Both the position numbers and the translations under genes were made by a program. Positions 11,622 through 23,119 of a stretch of DNA of 64,000 bases are shown one piece after another. The stretch covers positions 496,001-560,000 of the forward strand of contig WHVD01000021.1 of assembly GCA_015178975.1 (NCBI GenBank), given 5' to 3'. How positions within the stretch are numbered: the stretch's first letter is position 1; each line of letters starts with the position of its first letter. A model generated the notes under the pieces. It had not been told where the DNA came from. It made no database searches and saw only the letters and a program-made list of their open reading frames with translations. Origin of the DNA: Hysterangium stoloniferum (Eukaryota > Basidiomycota > Agaricomycetes > Hysterangiales > Hysterangiaceae).

Positions 11622-12277
11622 TAATGCTGCATGTTGAAGACAAGCCCAGGGTGGCTATAATGGTGGATAGTAATCCAGTTAGAGCATGGGAAACATTGAA
11701 GACGACTTATGGAACGCGATTGGCCAATAGCCATGCGATGCTACTTTCCGAACTTGTTCATATGCGTTACAATGGGACAGGAATTATCGAATATAAATCC
11801 CAAATGGACTCCATCAGACTTAAATTGTTGGAGGCTGGTCATGCCATCACAAATGCTGACTACCTCAGCCTATTCATGAGTATGCTACCCGAGGATTTCA
11901 ATATAATGTCAACAACAATCAATTATGACATTGATACTGTGGAGGAAGTAGTTAATAAACTGTGTCAAGTTGAGATTCGAAAGGAAATATGTCCAGGCTA
12001 TGGTGAAGGTTCTGCATTTCGTGCCCAGAGGGGCAAAGGTTCCACATTTCGCCCCCAGAGGGGAATCAGTATGCAGCGAGGAGCATATCGTAATAGGGGC
12101 TGTGGTCATGCCACCATTCCGCGAGGAACACAGATCAGGAGTACTCCACAATCTGGTTGTTTCGAATGCGGGGATTTGTTGCATTGGGCAAGTGATTGTC
12201 CTAAAAGAAAACAAAGATATGCTCAGTGATCTGAAAATTGGAAGAACCAAAATAGAAGTAATGACTCATCTGGAAAT

Positions 12278-13770
12278 ATGCCATCTCCCTCAGTTGCAAG
12301 TAGGGGAATGTTTACTGCTGTCAAATCCACATTTTTCTTGAGCAAGGAGAGTGTGCCACATAAATATTTCCTGGATTCTGCAGCATCAGGACATTATGTG
12401 CCAAGTATGTGTGACTTACACGATTTTATGGCATATAAAAATCCAAAGAACATCCAAACAGTGAATGGCACTTATATTCATGCCAGAGGTATTGGAACAT
12501 TGTGTTTCAAGGTTATGAAACATGGACTGGAGTTTATAGGTGAAATTCCCAACGTCGAATGGACTCCCAAAGTTAAGGTGTGACTCCTTAATCCCACGCA
12601 GTTTTTCAAAGATGGATATCGCGTTATGTTGAGCAAAACAGGTTCTACAATTGTCAATTCATCAGACTGTACACTCATTGAGGCGAATGAGAGGGGTAAT
12701 GTATACCCTTTCCAGCTAGATACAATCCCCGTGTCACCACCAGTATGTGAATATACAAATTTATCAGATGATGAATTACAAAATAGATTGGAAGATGTAC
12801 CTATGATATTTTCCGTGAGTTCAACATGTGATATTATGTGATGGCATCAGTGTTTGAGGCATTTGAGTACGAATGCTATTAAGAATCTTGCACAACATTT
12901 TGCAACCAGAATGGAAATTGAAGAACTTGAAGGTTTCAAAGCTGACTGCATTCCATGTATTGAGGGTAAACAGCACAGAAATCCATTCAAAACTGGATGT
13001 ACCAGAGTGACGAAGTTGGGAGAATTACTCCATATGGATTTAGCTGGACCTATGGAAACGATAAGTTTCAACAAAAAGTGTTATTTCATTATTGTTGTTG
13101 ACGACTTCTCCCATGCTGTATGGTTTGAAACATTAGCAAGCAAGCTGGAAGCAGTGCACAAAATAAAGGAATATATAACTCAACTGGAGACATTATTCAA
13201 TATGAGGGTCCAGGGAGTTATGATGGATAATGGAACCGAGCTAATAAATTTGGAATTTAGAAGCTATCTGTTATCGAAAGGTATAGCTTTATTTACCTCA
13301 GTGCCATATACACTGCAGCAAAATGGTGTTGCAGAAAGAGGTATACGCACCATTACGGAAGGGGCAAGAACAATGTTATATGCAATGAAAATAGCGGAAG
13401 GTGCACAAAACCTACTATACACATCAAAACTCCTAAAATTCTTGTGGTTGATCGCAGTCAAAATGATGGCATATTTGAGGAATCAGAGTCCATCACATGC
13501 AAACAATGGGCATACGCCTCTTGAATGAATAACGGGAGAAAAGCCGGATTTAGCACATTTGCAGATATTCGGAAGTCCAGTTAGCGTGGCAGTTCCTAAA
13601 CAAAGACATCAGAAGTGGGGCTCACATTCAAAGATGGGTTATATGGTTGGGTATGAACCGCATTCATCTGGATATTTAGTGTGGTTCCCTGGAATGAGGA
13701 GGATTGAAAAGGTACGAGATGCGATATTCCATGAAGATGCAATGACTTTGCCATCACCGGTGCCTTATGG
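12278..13770 (+). pseudogene. Copia-1 protease and integrase (fossil)
   Basis: The protease active site FLDSAASGHYV lies near 12370-12400. The GAG-pre-integrase segment is followed by integrase: the C-x2-C of the H2C2 finger (CIPCIEGKQHRNPF, about 12950) and a catalytic core with LLHMDLAGPM, VMMDNGTELIN and LQQNGVAERGIR, which carry the D, D and E positions. The C-terminal domain runs to about 13770, where Gypsy sequence begins. Several breaks. Confidence 0.85.
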
Positions 13771-15074
13771 AGCAACAGGAATTCATCGGGAACTGTTAGG
13801 CTGTTCAACTTCCTATAGTCAATCACCACTCGTGGTTTCCTGTTGTGATAGACTACAAAGGCTGGCACCCCCCAAGGACTCTTTGACAGTTCAATTACTC
13901 CCTGTTGAAACCAGGTATCCATTTGTTCATCAATGACCTTCCTATTGGCCGGGGAAGTTGGAAACATTGGCATCAAAATAGGTTACACACCTTCTTTCAA
14001 TGGGACACTGACTTTAACATCGACTTGTCCTAAATGCCTGTCTACTCCAAAGGCTTGAACATTCTTAGTCAAGACCAACTCCAAGCAAGAGGAGACATCA
14101 GTAGGAATGTCAGGTCCTAAGTTAACTAACTTATGTAAGTCCTCCAAACGAAATGTTTCTGTGGTGGGAACCTCTGACGTTTTAGGGCCTGCTGGGTCAA
14201 AATCATCTGTGAGTTCCCATTCCGGGGACTGGCCAGAAGGTTAAGGACATGCACCACTTCTATTCTTAATACGCTCTCTACAAGGTGAGTGATCTTGGTT
14301 TCCATTGACTGCATTGATGCCTTCTCAGTTGGAGATCTAAGCGTCTGAGCCCATTTGTTCACATCATGAATTAATCCAACAGTTTCTCCTCGTCTAATGA
14401 TTCTTGGTGTCAGAGAGGGATTGGCGAGAGGTATCATGGCGCATTCCCTAGAGATAGCAGTGGTGGGAGCAGCTAGTATACTTCCATCAACATTCTGCAA
14501 GACAACTCCCTTGACTATCCATTGGTCACCAATAAGATCACTGACAAAGATTGGTACTAATCGAGCTTATTCTGGCTCTATAGTACAATCCTGTAGGGCC
14601 CATGCGACTCTTTCAGTACACACCCCTTTGTCTGGTTTGGAAGTCAATTCAGGTGAGCCATTGGCTAGTTCCTCAAGGGTCAAGAAGGCTAAAGGCTGCA
14701 GCTCCTTGGAGGAACTGGCTGGGATAGACCCTGGCCTCCCTGGTAGAATCAATCTAGAGCCCAATGGCTGGTCTCATAGTGTCCCGATCTCATAGTTCAT
14801 GTGAAAGTCCTCCCCAAGAAGAATCGGTACGGTCATGCCTCAGACAACGTACATTTTGGCAGTAAATTTAAGGAGCATACTGGTGTCATCTTTGAAGTAA
14901 ATGGGGACATTGACGTATCCTAAGACCTTAGCATTATTGGTAAGCTGAACAAGGTGCAACTTGAGTCCTTGCTTGAGCTTGGGGCAGTCCTCTAGTTCCT
15001 TATAGAAATCCTCCAAAATTAAGGAGAGGTCGGCCCCAGTGTCCAGCCTGATTTAAATAGGACTAGAGGCTCCT
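13771..15074 (-). mobile_element. Gypsy fragment related to Gypsy-1 (RT to protease)
   Basis: Colinear with 1811-3110 of Gypsy-1 at roughly 85-90% identity by eye, covering the part upstream of the RT fingers and reaching into the protease. Both ends are abrupt: on the left it meets the Copia integrase, on the right an LTR that begins TGTTAAG at 15075. It is a broken fragment without LTRs of its own, lying inside Copia-1. Confidence 0.85.
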
Positions 15075-15801
15075 TGTTAAGAACTGAAAACTGACTAATG
15101 TCGGTAGGCTGATGGGGACCGATCGGAAGGACTTGGCTTCAGCTTATGTGCTGCGCCCTCGCAATTATCCATCAGGTGTCCTTAAATTTCGGACAGGTGA
15201 AGACTAGTCCAAATGAATACCTCTCGGCAAAACTACCGATTGGAAATGAAGGATAAGTCAAGTGTCAGGCCAAGGGGTCAGGGACCGAGAGTGGGCGAGC
15301 ACACACGAAGGCGGATAGGGAGTACTTTAGTATGAGACTTCTGGAGGCGTAAGAGGGTATTCTGAGTAGATATTCTGATTGCCTAGTAACTACAACTACA
15401 GCGGGTTCATATACAAATATTCGGCATCTAGAAAATACTAACTTAGGAGAAGAGCGGAAAGCAGTATTGACAATAAGCTTGACTAGGAATGGGAAGGTTA
15501 CAATTAGTTTGGAGACCATGATATAACTGAGAGCAGAATTACGAGAAAAGGAAATAGTCTGAGAGTTACAAGTATATATAGACATATGTGAAACATAGAG
15601 TAGAATGGATCATCATAATAAAGGGGAACGTATCAGAGTTCAACCAGATAGTACAAGTATATTTTGACGTGGGCGTAAATGGAGTTTGATCATTGCAAAA
15701 GCATATGTCAGCATCGGAAGACCAACGGTTTCCGATGTGCTGACTTGAACGATGACTTGAATCATTGATGGGTGGCGATAATCTCAGGGACCGTCGGGTT
15801 G
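15075..15801 (-). repeat. Gypsy-type LTR, family B, inside the nested block
   Basis: Starts TGTTAAGAACTG and is colinear with the solo LTRs at 44047-44765 and 47011-48127. The last 15-20 bp at its right end are missing. CTCCT occurs before it (15070-15074) and again at 15804-15808, so a target duplication with an eroded end is possible. Many CpGs of the 44047 copy are TpG or CpA here, which suggests an older copy. Confidence 0.75.
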
Positions 15802-16040
15802 GCCTCCTGACTCACCATCTGATTCATCAACATCCGTGGCTTTCCCATCATGACCACTCAACCAACCTGACTCATCAACTGTTCAACAACTCAACCTATC
15901 AACCAACCTGGACTCCCCATCTGCCTGTCTGAAATTGGACATCACAATCAAGTGAGGGTGCAGCCTATAAGCTGAAGCCAAGTCCTACCAAGCCAAGTCC
16001 TACCAGATTATCTGCAGGACTCTCCCGCTAAGCTCTGCAT
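15802..16040 (+). repeat. Gypsy-type LTR fragment, family A
   Basis: Matches the last 200 bp of the solo LTR at 17761-18579 (TCTGAAATTGGACA, then AGCCTATAAGCTGAAGCC). A short piece, AGCCAAGTCCTACC, is duplicated within it. The left part of the LTR is absent. Confidence 0.65.
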
Positions 16041-16860
16041 GGCTCTTGACACTTTGTAGGCTTGAAACACATCACTTTTCTGTCCTAACATGGCAAGTGA
16101 TTACCACTGGGTTTTATTGTCTGCATAACTGGCAAAATAGGTTTTCACATCATAGCTCTCAGGATTCATGGGACCCCATACATCCAAGTGAATTTTGTCA
16201 TCAACATTTGATGCAATTCTGCTGGTACGCTCCTTTGGTACAGGCAGTGGTGTAATGTTGGCCTGTACACATGCCATACAAAATGTTGGCTCACTAGATA
16301 AGTCCAAGTTTATCCCAAGGATATGACCATCCTAAACTGATTTCTTTGCTGCATTGGGTTCAATGTGCCCCAGTTGTCAGTGCAATTCATCAATCGATAT
16401 TTTCTTTGAGGTTGCATTTGCAGTGCTGTGGTACATTTTGTGCTCCACCTTGTATAGACCATCATCAGCAAGAGGGATTTCACCAACGAGTTTTCCATCT
16501 GGATCCCTGATTGTACATCTCTGATTTTTTAGCAGCACCGAATAACCTGGTTTGTCGCAGTGAGCAAGTGAGATCAGTGTGAAAGCTAGGTCTGGTGAGT
16601 ACAGCATATTGTTCAATATCATATTGACCATTGAGTTTCCATTTGGCATAGCAACTTTCATGCTCCCAATTCCAGTTGCATGAAAAACAGTTTTGTCAGC
16701 AGCCTCTATTGGGTGTGGAGTAGTTTCTCTAAATATAACAAAACGATGGTGGCTAGTGTTAGAGTGTGATACTACAGCTCTAACATAGTCTATTATGATC
16801 TCCATATTTTTCTGATATTTGTAGTTGGCTAGATTCTCAATAATGGGAAACCACTAAACA
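16040..16860 (-). pseudogene. Second Copia fragment: protease, GAG-pre-integrase and integrase finger (fossil)
   Basis: The minus strand reads HHRFVIFRETTPH, FHATGIGSMKVAMPNG and NNMLYSPDLAFTLISL, the stretch after a Copia protease, then an integrase finger FCMACVQANITP and HLDVWGPMNP, the start of the catalytic core. It differs clearly from Copia-1 integrase, so it is another lineage. No LTRs were found for it. Broken. Confidence 0.75.
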
Positions 16861-17755
16861 CATGAGTAATATCCTGTTGTCATTGGTTTTTTATGGGAAT
16901 CTTTAGAAATTAAATTATTTATGTTAGAAGTATTTCGATCTTGGAAGATTTGAGGGTAAATGTGGTGCTATTTTGCCATGGCATTTTGCGCTTATCTCAT
17001 GTAGAGGATGCCTTCAATTTTCAGACTTAAAGGTATCATTAAGCATTTTCAAAATCTCTCTATATCAGATGACCCCCAATAGTGTGTCTTATTTATTATA
17101 AATTGGCACCTCAATTCCAATAATAAAGTTCATGCTGGAGGCGCCATATCCCTGGATCATTTCCAGTCACTCCCTGATTCTCCATTTCTGGGTCATGAAC
17201 TCCACCACAGATGGCTGTCCATTGACGCTAGGTTTGGCCTGGTCATGTTGCTTTGGCAGAGAAGGAAAAGGATCCTGACAGGTCTTATGTATCTCTGTAT
17301 ACTTTGGGCATCAAATTGTAATTTGTAAGACAACAGAAATACTCACTTGCTTTTTTTCCCATGTATTTGGTTCCTCCACATGCTACGAATATCCAAAAGG
17401 AGTGGATGGTCAGCACAAAGGATACTTATCTTTCTGTCTTGGTCCATATTGTATTAAGATGAGTATGTATTCCCTTTCCTGGTCCTACCCACCACTCATA
17501 TTCTACCACTCTTATACCAGCCATCTGCAGGGACTAGTAATCCATGGCCATCTAATTGGTTGTGCGAAGGTTTAACAACAGGGTGGCATAGACATTATTA
17601 TTATTGAAAACAGTCATGTGAAGAAACAGCGATGATAGTTTGACAGTCGGGAAAGACACCAACAACATGACCTTATTTCTTTCCTCAAATGTCTTACATT
17701 GGACTTGATTGTTCAAAAACAGTTATTTTGAATTCCCTTTTCACAATGTTGGTGG
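16861..17755 (-). other. unassigned interval with a coding-like stretch
   Basis: No gene is recognised. At about 17085-17330 a minus-strand reading (CPKYTEIHKTCQDPF, then MTQKWRIRE and MNFIIGIEVPIYN) has the look of decayed coding sequence of unknown family, possibly another transposable-element protein. The rest shows nothing recognisable. Confidence 0.3.
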
Positions 17756-17760
17756 CTCAC

Positions 17761-18579
17761 TGTTACGACCGGACAATCCCGCCGGACTCCGGGCACTAAC
17801 TCGTACGCCCCCACGCGCTACAAGCACCAATCGTCTGTTTATAGGATTTCCCGCCCGGACTCCGTTACGTCAAGACTCGTTACGTTCGACCTCATTAAGA
17901 CACATATCAGTCACCGGACTTCCCCCGGACCCCGTCTCTGTCTATGTCCGTCTTCGTCCCACGCATCAGTCACTGGTCCCCACTTAGAATCCCGTCACCG
18001 CTCTAATCGAGCCCCGTTCCCGTTTTAGTCAAATGACCTGTCACGATTTAGGACTCCGCTCCCGCTCCATTTCCCGTTATGGGTTATGCTTTGTCACGAT
18101 TCGGACTCCGCTCCGTTCCGTCCCGTTCCTAACACCAATTTGGTGTTTACTATTCCCGTTTTATGTTTTGCTCGTTCCGTCTCATTATTACTGGATTCGG
18201 TATGTCATGCATTCCACGGTCTATATAAACTGGCAGATGTTGTACATACAATCCAGTCAGAAAATTAGCTTAGATTCCCCCCAGTAATCTAATACATTTT
18301 CCTCTCTAAAACCTACTCTTATCAGACCGCTTGCACTAGTCGGAGCCCACGGGCTCCAACACATCTAAACTCTCTCGACCATCTCAACTCTCGACTCACG
18401 ACTCACGACCTACGACCTACGACCCACGAACCCCCGCCCGGACTCCCCGGGATTCCCGTCCGCCTGTCTGAAATTGGACAACACGATCTAGCGAGGGCGC
18501 AGCCTATAAGCTGAAGCCAAGTCCTACCGGATATCCCGTGGGTTTCTCCAGAAACCCGGCCTGTGTGTGTATCCTAACA
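17761..18579 (+). repeat. Solo LTR, Gypsy-type family A
   Basis: 819 bp, starting TGTTACGACCGG and ending CCTAACA, with a perfect 5-bp target duplication CTCAC (17756-17760 and 18580-18584). It is GC-rich, with TATAAAC near 18225. The conserved block GCGAGGGCGCAGCCTATAAG at 18491 is shared with family B. A solo LTR forms when recombination between two LTRs removes the element body. Confidence 0.9.
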
Positions 18580-18749
18580 CTCACATGATGTTAACATAAT
18601 ATTATCAGGTGCAGGAAAGCCATTGACTGCTTATGATAGGCTGTCAAGGAACTGGAGGCTCAGTTGCATTGTTGTGGATATCTGTATGTGTCTTGATCTC
18701 AATAGCATCGTATGAGATTTGATATTACCGTAGAGTCAAAAATAAAGTT

Positions 18750-20318
18750 GTGGCACTAGTGGGTTTTGGTCCTCCAAATCATGTCATATTAAGTGTGTCA
18801 TAACAGATAAAGTCGCGGTATGATACTAGATTTAAACGCGAGTTGGACAGGTCAGATGCTGCTGTAAGTGAACGAAAGTTTGATCTGGCACAATTTTGGT
18901 TATCATACAAGAATGGCGAACTAATAAAGAGGAAAGTACGAATCATCGTAAAAGGATTTAGTCGAATTCCTGGATTACATTTTGACGAAACATACGTACC
19001 AGTCATGAAGTGGGAAACATTCCAAATTTTACTGGTGCTGGGAGCTATAACAAATTCAGCTATACATCAATTCGACATTAAATTGGCATACTTACATGGG
19101 ACAATGAAAGAAAAGGTTTGGGTTTAACAACCCGAGGGGTTTGAAGAACCCAGAAAGAAGAATATGGCATTACCATTATTGAAGGCTTTATATGGAACAA
19201 AACAGGGAGGCAATGAGTGGAGAAAAATGCTATATGATTTTATGGTTAAAGAACTCACCTGGTTCTGTTCCGATTTTGACAGTGCTACATTCTTCAAAAT
19301 ATGGGATGACAGAAGTTGGGCTGTAGTTGCATTTTGGGTGGATGATGCAACTGCCGTAGGTGATGAAAAATGGCTCCTAGATCTCGAAAAGGCATTCTGC
19401 AAACGATTTGGAATTTCGAGCGAAGGCGAGGCCCATTGGATATTGGGAACGAGTATCCGTCGAGATGCTGAATTGAAATCAGTATTCATATTGCAGAAGG
19501 AATATATCGAAAATATAGCAAAGAAGTTCAACGTACAAAATTCCAAGCCAACTCGAACTCCCATATCACTTGGAATCGATTTCACCTCTATTATTTGTCC
19601 AGATACTGAAGAAGAACGAAATGAAGGTGAAAAATTGTCCTATCGTGAACTTATTGGAAGTTTGATGTTCACAGCTACAGTATCGCATCCTGATATCACA
19701 TATTCTGTTAACAAACTATCTCAATATTCATCAAATCCTGCAAGAATGCATTGGAACTTAGCTAAATGTATCCTGCAATATTTATACACGACTCACGATT
19801 TTGAGCTTCAATTGGGAGGACAAGCTCTTTGCCTGCATGGATATTTGGATGCCAATTTCGCAGAAGATCAAGAGGATAGATGTTCAACAGGTGGATATGT
19901 GATTTCTTTAGGTTCAGGAGCAGTATCTTGGTCTTCGAGGAAGCAATCAACAGTTGCCCTTTCATCCACTGAAGTGGAATATATTGCGCTTTCGGAAGTG
20001 GCTCATGAAATTATGTGGATGCGTCATTTCCTCGAAGAACTTAATATAATATATGAAGAACCAACGGCAATTTTCAAAGACAATCAAGGTACTATCGCAT
20101 TTGCTCAAAACCAACACACTTTGAGAAGGATGAAACATATTGAAGTGAAATACCACTTCATTCGTCATTTGATTGAAAACAGCACTATCCAACTCATCTA
20201 TCAATCAACCAAACAAATGATTGTGGATATTTTAATGAAATCTCTTTCTTCACCAATTCATTACCATCACACAGGACATTTAGAACTTACTTCTTCAAAA
20301 CTCAAGGAGGAGTATTAG
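18750..20318 (+). pseudogene. Copia-1 reverse transcriptase and RNase H (fossil)
   Basis: The RT reads VRIIVKGFSRIPGLHFDETY and FDIKLAYLHGTMKEKVWV, then the catalytic region VVAFWVDDATAVGDE. RNase H shows LHGYLDANFAEDQEDRCSTG, VSWSSRKQSTVALSSTEVEY and FKDNQGTIAFAQN, ending at about 20318 just before the polypurine tract. The 384-aa stretch from 19164 is the longest open piece of Copia-1. The element as a whole is broken. Confidence 0.9.
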
Positions 20319-20550
20319 GTATAATGAGCATTAAAGAAGTAAGCATTTGTACAAAGAAGGTGAGACAAAAATGTCTCGAAAAGATGCAATGCGTCATATT
20401 GTTCAATCTCCTCTCAAATGTACTATTATATACATGTAGTATAGCTAGGGAATCTCTCAGCAAACGTTTAACTGCTGAGAGTAAGTGATATGTCTATTGC
20501 CTCATCACGAAGCAAAACTTATCTATGTATTTAGTACTTGAATGTCTTTA
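20313..20550 (+). repeat. Copia-1 3' LTR
   Basis: 238 bp, starting TATTAGGTATAATGAGC and ending TGTCTTTA, followed by the target duplication ATACT. It aligns with the 5' LTR with about 14 substitutions, most at CpG. Confidence 0.9.
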
Positions 20551-20555
20551 ATACT

Positions 20556-21150
20556 CAAGTAGATGAACAATAAGAAGGTGTCACCATCACCACTGCCACC
20601 GAAAACTTTGCCTTGGAAGACACCTGGTTGGTATTTATTGAACATCAGCGTCAGTGTCGGTCATCATCCTCATCGAGTGCTGACGATCCCTCGTCTTTCC
20701 TATATTATATTACTTATTACTTTTTTTTTTTTTCAATTAACCACAGGAACCCAACAGCATGAGAAAGGCCGTCTCATTACATAATACAAAGAGGCGCCGG
20801 CGCGGGATAGTGTCTAAAGTATCCCGCGAGGGCGGACGGAAGCAAAATTCCTTAAATTTGGCGACTAAGTTGACGATAAGTGGGATGAGATCGGGGGACT
20901 CAATGAGATCTGTGGCCGGGATGCCGAGTCGTAACAATCGACTGTGAACTCTTTCCTCTCATGCTGTCATAAAACCATTCAGACAGCTGTCCTTGTTCAA
21001 GTTCTCCGTAGATGCACGTGATCAGACGTCAATGTTCATTTATTTCTTTCAATCGTTATGGCGTAAAGATCTATAATACCACAAGTATGTGTATACAGAT
21101 CTATTTCTGTATTGAGGTAGTGTTGACGTCCCGATAGCTTCACAATTAAT
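20556..21150. other. gene-less interval
   Basis: No gene seen. It holds a T13 run at about 20711-20723 and GC-rich sequence around 20790-20840. It probably includes the distal promoter of the secreted-protein gene. Confidence 0.4.
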
Positions 21151-21267
21151 AGTGAAATCTATGAGGATTATATTTCTTTGTGTTCTTGGCGGTGTGCCTA
21201 CAGCAATAATTTACATCGTCGGACTACGGGCCTCCTCTCAGGTGGCTGGGGATACTCGCAAATTCCC

Positions 21268-21274
21268 TATTAAA
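21268..21274 (+). promoter_or_regulatory. TATA-like element of the secreted-protein gene
   Basis: TATTAAA lies 67 bp upstream of the ATG at 21341, followed by a CA-rich stretch (CCCCCACTCAAGG) suitable for transcription start. Inferred from position only. Confidence 0.35.
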
Positions 21275-21340
21275 GCATCCCCCACTCAAGGTTCACCTCA
21301 CTGTAGTCAACGCAGTCAGCTAGAGTATTCGTCCTACATC

Positions 21341-21718
21341 ATGACCTCCTTCACCTATCTTTTCAGTCTCATTGCCCTACTCTCCTTCGCTTCTGCTGCC
21401 CCTGTCGTTGAATGGCAGAGGGTAGAGTCGCGTGAGGCCAGTACCATCCTCCGTGGCCTCGGTGGCCTCGGTGGCTCCACCGATGGCTCCACCAGTGGCC
21501 TCCTCAGCCCCCTCGGCCTCGGTGGCATCCTCAGTGGCTCCACCGATGGCTCCACCAGTGGCCTCCTCAGCCCCCTCGGCCTCGGTGGCATCCTCAGTAG
21601 CTCCACCGATGGCTCCACCAGTGGCATCCTCGGCCCCCTCGGCCTCGGTGGCATCCTCGGTGGCTCCACCGGTGGCAGCCCGGCAGACGTTGTTGCTCCT
21701 TTTGCTGAGAGCACTTGA
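21341..21718 (+). CDS. small secreted Gly/Ser/Leu repeat protein
   Basis: 125 residues from ATG 21341 to TGA 21716-21718. I chose this ATG because an N-terminal signal peptide follows at once (MTSFTYLFSLIALLSFASA, then APVVEWQR). The reading is open further upstream, but that part lacks a signal. The mature part is a tandem repeat of 21 residues, about 3.5 copies, with the core GSTDGSTSGLLSPLGLGGIL. The DNA repeats are 63 bp (from 21473, 21536 and 21599) and nearly identical. There are no cysteines after the signal. It resembles repeat-containing cell-wall or effector-like small secreted proteins of fungi, but no family is recognised. It is the best intact host gene in the window and stands alone between transposons. 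Confidence 0.7.
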   Translation: MTSFTYLFSLIALLSFASAAPVVEWQRVESREASTILRGLGGLGGSTDGSTSGLLSPLGLGGILSGSTDGSTSGLLSPLGLGGILSSSTDGSTSGILGPLGLGGILGGSTGGSPADVVAPFAEST

Positions 21719-22040
21719 TCCCCTCACGGTTTCCCTGTTAGGTCGAAAAGTTTACCTACTGGAAGAATGTAGCTGATCCCACTTATTTTCAGATTGTATG
21801 AACAATCATTATACACGGAACATTCTTTAAATCTCTCCCCTTGATATGAACATTCCTTCAAAGTGTTTTTCCTTGCACGGAACCTGGTTTTGATATCCCT
21901 CCCACCTTCCCCGCTCCCCTTCACCCGCTATCCCATTTACTAGTGTAATCTGATGATGTAGTGTAGCTTTTTTTGTCAAATTTGAAACCGCTTGTTGAGT
22001 AAAAATCCCAGTCGTCACTTTGCCTCTGGCAACATCTTAG
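21719..22040 (+). other. 3' flank of the secreted-protein gene
   Basis: No gene. Probably the 3' UTR and terminator region; no clear poly(A) signal is chosen. Confidence 0.3.
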
Positions 22041-23000
22041 ACCAATTAATCGGAGTGCCGTTTTTTTTTAAAGTCCCAAAGTTTGCGCACACGCCAACTG
22101 TTGTCAACACCCATGGCCAATAGAAGACCAATAATGCCTCCTTCAAAGACAGACGGTCTGAGTCCGGCTATACAAAGCACGCCCTTAAGTCAAAGAGCTA
22201 GCAGTAATTAAGCTTGCGGTACAAAGGCTAATGTGTCGAATTTCTATCCGTATCCTCGTGAAGGTCTCCAGAATTTCGCCACAATCACATTTGAAGAATT
22301 TTTGGAATAAATATTTGACTTCAAACTTGACGCAAAGACGACGGCCAAAACTCAGCAAATTACTCACGGGAAATGGTTTATAAAGCTGAGGGATAAATAC
22401 TGTAGCGTAGTCACTGACGGAACAGGCCGTTATGTTCCTTTTGTGGAGTTACTCAACTATGTTTTATGCCAGATAGGCATAGAAGAAATACGGCTGTGTC
22501 GTAATGGTAGCACCCTCCTCTGAAGGTCGTATGCCGCATGTAAGCCTGATGTCTTGGGGGTTCGTGCAGACGCATTTAACCAAGAAGGGAGACTCAATCC
22601 CAATAACTTGTCAGAGAAACACCTGGGAGACGTTGATGCCATCCACTGGAGCAAGGCTTGGACTTCTGGGAATCTAAGCTCCTGGTGAAAAGCTACGTCG
22701 AGTACTTGAAGTCTATGGCATTCAGTGAGGTTTCTTCTAATACATGTAGACTCTATCCTGATATGTTGGAGTAGAATCAAGTGGTGAAAAACAGGCTCGC
22801 AGTAAAGAGTTGATTCCCACCAAAACCAGTTCTTCCAATTCGAAGCCAAACAAGCTACTTGTTCCAACTCGTGGCAGTACAAGATTAAATACAATAAAGG
22901 GCACAAAAAGCGGATGATGCCGTGGAACTCTATACCTCAGAATCTCAGAAGAAGCGGTCTTCGTTTAGTATTTCTGAGCGGACGCCAAAAGGGGCCAAGA
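22040..23000 (+). pseudogene. Decayed copy of a dispersed gene family (paralogue of 35733-36139 and 53454-53845)
   Basis: 22043-22440 is a direct copy of 35733-36139 at about 85% identity. 22580-22985 aligns in the same orientation with 53454-53845, the start of the Crinkler-like fossil. Matches include NPDNL-like and FHWGE-like codons, the AGTAGAATC spacing and the TCTCAGAAGAAG stretch. It therefore joins two parts of what was probably one gene family. It is heavily decayed, with many breaks, and has no intact reading. It is classed with the Crinkler-like fossils by this link only. Confidence 0.55.
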
Positions 23001-23119
23001 CTGATAATGATATTTAGAATCCTGATCTGCAGTGTGCCAGTTGTGCACTCGAGATGTTCTCGAATGAGAATCTACTGAATCATATAATGAGTTTGTTGAT
23101 CACAGATTTTAAAATTCAA

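Larger units (their letters stand above)
9817..12229 (+). pseudogene. Copia-1 gag with CCHC knuckle, split by the Tc1 element (fossil)
   Basis: The reading starts MTTLDKIKNYEISTGSAY at 9817 and includes LHKDNYFTWSASMKTML, a typical Copia gag start. It resumes beyond the Tc1 insertion (about 11630) with the UBN2-type stretch AWETLKTTYGTR, YKSQMDSIRLKL and ends with the knuckle CFECGDLLHWASDC near 12160-12200. The element is broken. Confidence 0.85.
9459..20550 (+). mobile_element. Ty1/Copia LTR retrotransposon (Copia-1) with nested insertions
   Basis: Two related LTRs (9459-9749 and 20313-20550) are flanked by a 5-bp target duplication ATACT (9454-9458 and 20551-20555). The internal order is gag, protease, integrase, RT, RNase H, which defines Copia. 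A purine tract CTCAAGGAGGAG (20301-20312) abuts the 3' LTR as polypurine tract. The element is a fossil with several breaks (about five or more) besides nested insertions: a Tc1 transposon at 10058-11621 and a block of Gypsy, solo-LTR and Copia pieces at about 13771-18750. Most differences between the LTRs are at CpG sites. Confidence 0.93.

Noticed and set aside
21355-21776. Ala/Pro-rich and Arg-rich readings opposite or overlapping the secreted protein
   Set aside because: They arise because the 63-bp repeat lacks stops in several frames; only the plus frame from 21341 has a signal peptide.
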